A DNA stretch of 60,000 bases, taken from the NCBI RefSeq assembly GCF_964340395.1, contig NC_135549.1:20263842-20323841 (forward strand), given 5' to 3'. The stretch comes from Glandiceps talaboti. Its lineage: Eukaryota; Hemichordata; Enteropneusta; Spengelidae. Under the pieces are notes generated by a model. It searched no databases. It had not been told where the DNA came from and saw nothing but the letters and a program-made list of their open reading frames with translations. Below are positions 52,612 to 60,000 of the stretch, in pieces (the first letter of the stretch is position 1; the number at the start of each line of letters is the position of its first letter). A program made the position numbers and the translations under genes.

Positions 52612-53439
52612 TTTGAAAGTAATAACAGCCTTCAATAAAGTATCCAAATGAAGACAAATGGTAGTATGAAAGTGTACCAACAGGACACAATAGCATAGCT
52701 ATCACATCAGGATTTGCATCCTGTAATTTTTTAAAAGTGGTTCTCTCTATCTCTAACAAAGAATATGGGTCTAAGCAATCAAAATACTGTGTACCGGTAC
52801 AAGAGCACTCTAACAGAGAAGTGGCAGGAGAACCTTCTACTAACAAACACTGCACTACCTTCGATCCCCTCTACCTGTTAGAACCAGATGTGTGACCTTT
52901 CACCTCCAGTACTACATGTGACTTTTAACCTCTCCAGTACTAAACATGTGACTACAGATGTACAGAAATAAAGACATTCAAAATGGTAAATTTATCAATA
53001 TACATATATATTTAAAATGATGACATAAAATACTATGAAATGTATCTGCGATTTTAGTTTAGATTTAATTTGAGATGTGGCAAAAATTTAAATCTTTGTC
53101 AATTCTTTTTTTTTTGTTGAGGAAAATACTAAAATACAAGCCCAGAGTATTCAGATGAAGCACTTACTGCAATTACATTTATCTAGTTTCAGTCTCTTAA
53201 TTCATAAGTAGAAACTAGTATAGGTGCTAAAAGTATTATCCATTGACGATGTAGCTGCACTGCCACTATATGTAGACTGTAAAGATGAAAATGACGTGGT
53301 TCTACAATTCTGAGTTTTGTATCATATTTAAAGCATGATTTCTTTCAAATGTGTTTACCATAGGCTTGTACTCATGTGCTGTGTGCTCTTCTATTATCAT
53401 GGTAGCTAGCTAACTGACTGACTGACTGACAAGGCTTGG

Positions 53440-53965
53440 AGTAAAGTAGCAAGGAAGTGGTAGTGAATTTGGGTGACAGGGCTTTGGTATAGAGATATCG
53501 GAGCTCGGAAAGGGTGGTGAATTTGGGAGACAGGGCTTTGGTATAGGGGTATATTAGCTGGGAAGGGGTGGTGAATTTGGGTGACAGGGCTTTGGTATAG
53601 AGGTGTAGTGGTAGCTAGGAAGGGGTAGTGATTTTGGGTGACAGGGCTTTGGTATATGGGTATATGAGCTAGGAAATTGGTAGTGATTTGGGGTGACAGG
53701 GCATTGGTATAGGGGTACAGTATCTAGGAAAGGGTAGTGAATTTGGGCGACAGGGCCTTGGTATAGGGCTTTGGCACAGGGGCATCGTAGCTAGGAATTG
53801 AGAGGTGGTGAATTTGGGGGACAGGGCTTTGGTATAGGGTATTATAACTAGAAAACAGTAGCAAATTGGGTGTCATGGGATGGGTATAGGGCTACAGGAG
53901 CTAAGTAGCGAGTTGGGTGACAAGGCTATGCTTGTATTGGGTATTGGGGAAAATTGAGTAACAGG
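53440..53965 (-). repeat. ~60-bp minisatellite in the probable 3'UTR
   Basis: About nine diverged units, each with GTGAATTTGGGTGACAGGGC followed by TTTGGTATAGGGGTA and AGCTAGGAA (+ strand). Unit length varies from about 55 to 75 bp. It lies 350-870 bp past the minus-strand stop codon. Confidence 0.85.
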
Positions 53966-54313
53966 ATATGAATTACTGGTATGTAAAGATAGCAAAATTT
54001 ACAGACCAGGTTGCACTGGTGGTATCCTCGGGTTCTAGTTACATTTTATGTCAAATGATGATATATACTACAAAAAGCCACACATGATCCATATATCCGG
54101 TCCATGTACCACCCCTGCCCCCATGTAAAAGAGGAGAGAGAAAAACTTGTTCACACCCATAGCATATGATTGATAAACAAATGACTTCATTACTGTCCAT
54201 GATTGGCACAACACTGTCAAGGTTAGGAGAAGGGGATAGACATGAGAATTGGGTACCACTCACCAACTCTGTAAAATTGTGTCATACAAAACCATAACCT
54301 ATAACACACCTTA

Positions 54314-54830
54314 TTACCAACGCTGAGGCCAATTACCACCACCACCACCATTATTAACATATTGCCGTGGTTGATTTTGGGCACCTGGTGGTCGCCATTG
54401 ATTCTGAGGGGGCTTCCATTGACCACCTGGTTTCGGAGCACCACCACTTGGTGGACGCCACTGAGGGGCACCACCACCAGGAGGTTTCCATTGACCCTGT
54501 CCCTGTGGTGGTTTCCAACCACTTCCTTGTTTAGGGGCACCACCACCAGGAGGTTTCCATTGATATCCCTGATTTTGTGGTGCACCTCCAGGTTTCCATT
54601 GGCCTCCTGTTGGTGGCTTCCATTGAGTTCCTTGCTTCGGTGCACCACCAGGTTTCCATTGACTGCCACCACTAGGAGGCTTCCACTGATTTGGTGCACC
54701 AGGGGGTTTCCACTGTGTTCCACCTCCTGGTTTACCTTGACCTTGTGGTTTTGATCCTGGTTTCCCAACTGGTGGTTTTGCAGGTGGCTTTGCGGGAGGC
54801 TTTTGTGGAGGCTTGACAGGTGTTTGAGGT
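54314..54830 (-). repeat. QWKPPG-type repeat-coding segment
   Basis: The last exon of the minus-strand gene encodes about a dozen imperfect copies of Gln-Trp-Lys-Pro-Pro-Gly-Gly, preceded by KPP/PAKPP repeats, and ends in NNGGGGGNWPQRW. The DNA repeats GGTTTCCATTG-type blocks (on the + strand) with varied spacing. Cation and aromatic residues on a Pro/Gly backbone suggest an extended, possibly adhesive or glycan-binding tail. This is inference only. Confidence 0.85.
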
Positions 54831-56747
54831 TTACTCAGTAACACCTGGGGACCTCCTGGTTGCAATGGTTGACTAATGCCACTCGTGTTGCCAGAAGGTA
54901 ACACAAAGTCATGGATGTAAAAAGTCTTTCTCGCTGCAGCAGTGCGTTCTCTGGCTATATGATATGTCCACCATGAATTGGACACTCCTATGAAAAGCTC
55001 CGCTCCTGTTAACATAGATCAAAATATCATTTGATAAACATGAGTGATAGATGCACAGTACACCCCATAAATGTGTCCGAAATGAGTGCTATCCGATACC
55101 AAATTAATCGTGGGCTAGTGTCCATTACGACGTTTGTAATGCATGTGAGAAATATCGACCATTGGAATGTGAAATACCTCAATCAGTTTTGCAAACGCGA
55201 ACTTCCAGTTTGCATATGATATGCGCTACAAAAGAGCCTGCGTTAATTAATATCATTAATCAAGAATAAGTTAAAGATAGCACATTTAATGAAATTATTA
55301 CTTTTTCCTGATAACTAGTACCTGACTGAATGGAAGCGCTTGTTTTTACAGCTTGCGCATATTTTTTTTTAATTTGGTTTTAAACAATGATAAGGACCCC
55401 CTCCCATCAAGGTAAATGCTACAAATGTTGTGTCTTGTACGTGTTCACTTTAGTACGAGATTTTCATTTTACGTTGGCCCTACATCATATATAGAACAAC
55501 CTTCCTTTCAATTGTTGCCAGCGAGTCGGAGTCACTGACATACTTTCGAATTCCGTCACTCTCTCAAGCAAGGCATATCTCTTTAAACATTAGCCTCATC
55601 ATTCTCTGTTTGCTGTGTGTTTGTAGCACTTTCTCTTTCCTGTCCATAAAAAGTCATCACTTCTGCGCTAAGACTAGCTTTCTTTGGCAGGGTTAAGGTG
55701 CATTATAAACCCACCACTTCGTTATTATTATCAACTTAAAATTTACTTACTTGAACATATTTCCTGTTCAACTAATGACAGCAGATTTTCATCAGCTCGT
55801 ATCATCGCACTATAAGGTGTGTCTAACTCGTACAGATTGGCAAATGTCTTTATTCCTTTCATGTTGAACGACAGATCCCTCATGTGTGCCTGGCAACATA
55901 CAAATGTGTTTGATAGTCAACTAAAGAAAGCAAGCTCACAAGAAATCTATAGATGTGTATAAACGATGTACGCCAACATAGGAAGTAAAACAAGTTTCGA
56001 AATCAGATTGTTTGAGCTATGAGACCATTAATTTCATTTTTGCCCGGAACTAGAGATGGTTGGTTGATACTGTTTTCGTTAGAGTCATAACCCACCCCAC
56101 AATGAACTAAAGTGGAGGTGATTTTTGTTCACAATGAGATTTTGGTGATATTACTATATCACGCAGTTTATATGGGACATCACCAAGTTTTGACATAAGG
56201 AAACAAAGTAAACAGCTGTATTTCAGAAGGATGTTGGTATTGTGCACAGTCTGGTCAACCATGCAAATGTGCCAGCGACTTCACACAAGGCAAAATACCA
56301 TACACTACGCAGAATTGGTTATTACACAGTGGGTTGTGCCCCTTATATGGTAAGAATTCGATATTATATCTTCAACAAGAGTATTCCTAGAATAATTATG
56401 GGAAGCATACCCAGTTTCTTGATTTTAGATTTTAAGTCATTGGATATAATCATTCTGTATGGTAACTCCTGTATCGCATTTTGTTATTTCGCAATGTAGC
56501 ATGTCAGTCTTGCCCGTGATCAGATTGGTCAACATATAATCACTTACCAGGATTGTGCTTGGAGCGAATGCTGCATATGCACAACCAAGTTGGTGTTTCT
56601 CTAGAACTTTGATCAGGATACTACTGATGTTACGTGAAGGGAGTGGATTGGAATAACATAGTGGTCTTCTTTCCTTTACATAAACTGTCTCACACCTGTG
56701 TACAAAAAACATTTGATTTGATTTCAAGTGGAAAGATGCATTCAAAG

Positions 56748-56845
<98 letters not shown>

Positions 56846-59800
56846 ATAATATTATCATTAAAGTTTCTGACAGGTACACATGTATTTTAAAATGAATATA
56901 AGTAAATGAGGTAATTCACGCCCTTTCTTCCTTTGCACCTCACCGAAGGGCCCATTATTTTTTTTTTATTCTTGTTGTTTCTTTCTATTCTTACTTTCTT
57001 TGCGGGGGGGGGGGGGGGGGTGTTAATCTGTTAAATCCCCTTTTACTGTAACAGTAATTACATGTACACTATACGAATAGTCAAATTTACCCACCTTTAC
57101 CCAACCTGTGACCAACCTAACTGCCATCTCTGTCAAGGGCTAGGGGTAGTACGAGACGAAGTGATACTTTTGACTGTTTACAGCCCCCAGGGGAGAGATC
57201 ACCGGGGTGAATTAAGTCAAAGGTGTCAAAGGTCTCATACTCACCACATTTACACATCCTCTGCTAAACATTTACCCCGGTGGAAAGACATGGTCAAATA
57301 TGACTTTTCGTATAGTGGTAATAATAAGCTGTTGTCCCAGGCTGAAGGAAAGCCACATACTGTCTTATAGTGTTAGGTGTATGATGATCAAAATCGCAAC
57401 TGAGCATTCACAATGAAATCGAGTCTTTACCTTTATGTTTCTTTATCCTAATTATTAATCACATCATCACGGGGAAATCTAGCAAAATTAACCATTCTCT
57501 ATACAACTATGAATTTGGTGATCTTCATCCGTGTAGAATAACTGATAAAATAACATCATACTGTGTACCTGTACATAACTGCATGTAAATTATATTTGAG
57601 AGTCTACTTTTCATTGGTGTACTTCCTAGGCACTGTCAGGGCTTGGAAGGGATACACCTTCAGAATTCGAGGTATGAGAAGGGTGCTACCTTTTATGGAT
57701 TTAGGTGGAGTTACTATTTTTCAGGGTTCAGATGGAGGAGGAACTACTCTTCAGGTTTTGGGAGGAACCATTTCAGGATTTTAGAGGGGGTACTAATTCT
57801 CAAGGCATATTTCTTGCCAGGATTTTGGCATGAGTACTGTTTTTTCAAGTTTTAGTCGAGGGTACTACTTTTCATGGTTAGATAGGGCTACTGTATTATC
57901 ATTGTGATATCACTGATATACCTACCATATTTTCTTAAGATCTTCATTTAGACTCCAGTGAATACCGAGGAATGGACAATCTTTGAAGAGAATTTCCACA
58001 TAGAGTTTACCAATGGTTTGAATATTAGCAGACCTCTTTAAGTGATTGTCTATTTCTTTCATTTTACCTTCCTCAACTACAGGCGGTGTCAGCGCAGCTA
58101 CATTGTGAGGCCAATACATACCCAGACATTTAGCTTTGTCGGCAGACACCATTTTCGTCAGACTTTCACTTTCTGATTTTGGTACGAAACTCATTCCTGG
58201 AAATTTGACACCAAAGATGACTCCCAACCTTAACCTTATAGTTTCATACACTTTATTATAGTCTGTTGCACTCTTTCCCTTCAGCTTTGGAGGACCATGA
58301 ATAGCTACTCCTGCATTATTGTCACAGTCTTTCTTGAACTGTGCCACGCTGGCAACAGGCACAATTTCACTCAGCGTTTTAATGTCAAATGTTTCATTGA
58401 AAGGAATTCTTTCGCTAATCTGCGTCATGTGATGTGGAAAGAAAGGAGACAGAACAACAGTTCTGTCATGTTTCATTGCATAACCAATCACTGTCTTTAA
58501 ACTGTTGAATTGATAATTAGGACCACCAACACCAAGCCGGAACATCGGGAACAGATACCTGGGACGTATATCACCGCTGAGCAACTTTCCATCTTTCATT
58601 ATGAATGCTTCGGGTAGATTAAGCGGTGGTGGTAGTGGCAACTGTGGAATCGGTGGTACTACACCAACTGGAGCATCTGGAAGTTTAGGGCCATCAGGGA
58701 TATGACCAAATGGTTGTAAGGCTAGCTCGTCTGTTTGACCAAATGGTTGTAAGGCTAGCTCGTCTGTTTGACCAAATGGTTGTAAGGCTAGCTCGTCTGT
58801 TTTACTAACATCAATGTTGAAATCTTCGTTACCTTCATCAATGTTAAAAGGATATAGTTCTCCAGTGTTCTCTTCATCACCCTGGAAAGGTAAAATTATA
58901 TCTTCTGGTTTAATGGCAGGTAGAGCTACAGAAACTTTAGAGAGGGGACTACTAACATCCAAATTTGTGTTTTGTAGTGTATTGTTATCTACATCTACAG
59001 CCACTACTCCTTCTCCCTCAGCTACATTCACCAAACTCATGTTAACTCCTACCATGTCTTGTTGAACTGGCACTCCCACGAGATCTTCTTCTGGTGCAAT
59101 TGTGGGAATAAAGGCAGACGTTAGTCTTATTTCATCTGCTGTGTACATTTCTTCCATACCTGGAGTTGTCATCCAGCCCTGTTCCATATCCTCTCCAGCT
59201 ACTATATTTGGGAGCCCAAACTCATCAGTTTCCTGTCCTTCAACTAGATCATTTGCCCCTTCCCCGATGATGCCTCCCCCCTCCCCTGCTACACCATCCT
59301 CTCCTTCCTTCATTCCATCTTCTTCATGTAAAAGTGATGGTAACATTAAATGCTGCGTTTGTTCATTATTTGGGGTCTGTTCTGGCTCCGCTTTGTTTTC
59401 CTCAATTCCCCCACCTATTAGCCATGGTGGCAGCAATTCTTCCATATTATCTGTACCTGCTACTGTCTCAACCCCGAGTTCGCCTCCCTCCTGTCCCTCC
59501 TCCTCACCCCCCTCTTGGTTTGCTCCTGTTAACCATTCTGGTATCCCTTCTTCTGTTTGCTCTAAGGCTGTTACTAATCGGCCTTCATCCCCCTCATATT
59601 TAACATCCTGCCCACCTCCACCCATGAGCATGTCTTGGTTTAATTCCCTTTCTGGCTCTACTCTTTCCTCCTCCTCCTCCTCTTTTTCCACAGCTTCTGC
59701 ATATTCGCCTAGAATTTGTGATAGCAACTCATCACCTTTTGTGTCATCCCTATGTTCTATTCCTCCCCCTATTCCTCCTCCTACTCCTCCCCCTGCTACT

Positions 59801-60000
59801 CCTCCTCCTATAAAGTCATCAAGATTTCCTCCTCCTACAAATTCATCAAGGTTTTCTGTTACTTGTGGTTGTATATTTGCAAACTCTTCATTTTCTAATC
59901 CAATGGGCAAGTTGTCAGCGGATTGTGTTGTCATAATATAGGGTCCATCTCCTTCATCTTGAAAAACGGTTGAAAATTGAGGTGGGAAAGTGAAAGTGAT
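54314..60000 (-). CDS. Divergent O-fucosyltransferase-like protein with repetitive tail, 5'-partial
   Basis: Four minus-strand exons: 57926-60000 (open to the window edge), 56548-56695, 55751-55889 and 54314-55005. Phases agree, giving 1,017 residues plus stop. In window numbering, residues 1-470 are acidic, Gly-rich and Pro-poor to Pro-rich linker. Residues about 475-815 resemble the GDP-fucose protein O-fucosyltransferase fold: YLFPMFRLGVGGPNYQFNSL, GYAMKHDRTVVLSPFFPHH, CPFLGIHWSLNED, RNISSILIKVLEKHQLGCAY and AELFIGVSNSWWTYHIARER. The usual HxR arginine (HLR) reads HWS here, so activity as a fucosyltransferase is doubtful. Residues 830-1017 are Trp/Lys/Pro/Gly repeats. An ATG at 59934-59932 is in frame, but the frame stays open upstream, so the true start is unknown. 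No signal peptide or membrane segment is visible. The family call is by pattern memory. Confidence 0.7.
56751..56841. repeat. TC microsatellite in the minus-strand gene
   Basis: About 45 CT units. On the gene's own strand this is a (GA)n array ending 55 nt before the 3' splice site of the exon at 56548-56695. Confidence 0.97.
57640..57895. repeat. Degenerate ~29-bp repeat in minus-strand intron
   Basis: Loosely repeated GGAGTTACTATTTTTCAGG / GGAACTACTCTTCAGG / GGTACTAATTCTCAAGG blocks. It lies just upstream (+ coordinates) of the large exon's donor at 57925. Confidence 0.6.
58704..58802 (-). repeat. Perfect 33-bp x3 coding repeat
   Basis: Three identical 33-bp units within the large minus-strand exon encode three copies of an 11-residue unit (TDELALQPFGQ). 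A related partial unit (LALQPFGHIP) follows. Identity at the DNA level indicates recent slippage or unequal exchange. Confidence 0.95.

Larger units (their letters stand above)
50771..54313. other. Convergent intergenic region / 3'UTR of minus-strand gene
   Basis: Tail-to-tail spacer between HUWE1 and the minus-strand gene. It holds a C run (51071-51092), two MITEs and a minisatellite (listed separately). No conserved reading frame was found. The rest is AT-rich sequence without recognised features. Confidence 0.6.
55006..57925 (-). other. Introns of the minus-strand gene
   Basis: Introns 55006-55750, 55890-56547 and 56696-57925. They contain the TC array, a G run (57004-57020) and the degenerate repeat near 57640. 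I see no further gene. Confidence 0.6.

Noticed and set aside
54362-54754. + strand frame with repeated Trp/Phe/Pro/Leu
   Set aside because: Antisense of the QWKPPG repeat exon; no independent support.
59102-59941. 279-codon + strand frame (Pro/Ser-rich)
   Set aside because: It is the antisense shadow of the acidic Gly-rich exon of the minus-strand gene.

Overview
This is a eukaryotic window from an invertebrate animal. Genes are split into many short exons with GT-AG introns. It is AT-rich, full of microsatellites, minisatellites and short inverted-repeat transposons, and contains a 2A-peptide motif of the kind known from animal mobile elements. The protein sequence and repeat style suggest a marine bilaterian such as a hemichordate, cephalochordate, echinoderm or lophotrochozoan. 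I cannot resolve the phylum from the window.

Positions 1-49341 (+ strand) hold the C-terminal four fifths of HUWE1, the giant HECT E3 ubiquitin ligase (also called MULE or ARF-BP1). I could place 52 exons whose reading phases agree at every junction: 10,767 coding bases, or 3,588 residues plus stop. The N-terminal part (about 1,000 residues in human, from memory) lies upstream. In order the protein shows the end of the armadillo-like region, a glycine/serine insert, UBA, UIM, WWE, a BH3-like segment, a long acidic tract, three UBM-type repeats, low-complexity linkers and a complete HECT domain. The catalytic cysteine codon is split by the last intron. The 3'UTR (49342 to about 50770) begins with a roughly 48-bp tandem repeat whose first unit includes the last codons and stop of the gene.

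Positions 54314-60000 (- strand, convergent with HUWE1) hold four exons of a 5'-incomplete gene. Its protein has an acidic glycine-rich N-terminal region, a divergent O-fucosyltransferase-like domain that lacks the usual HxR arginine, and a Trp/Lys/Pro/Gly-rich repetitive tail. Its probable 3'UTR carries a roughly 60-bp minisatellite.

The introns are a transposon museum. They hold a 1.6-kb piggyBac-like element flanked by TTAA, two CAGGG-ended hAT-like elements with 5-bp flanking duplications (one nested inside another element), at least six families of foldback or MITE elements, and two elements with a shared terminal hairpin. The two hairpin-ended elements (22709-23847 and 38531-41910) are the most interesting. 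Their hairpin arms and opposite ends change in concert (GTCCCC/GGGGAC versus GCCCCC/GGGGGC), as expected if the ends must pair. The larger one carries remnants of a gene with a 2A ribosome-skipping motif fused to the start of a protease-like domain on one strand, and what looks like the other half of that domain on the opposite strand.
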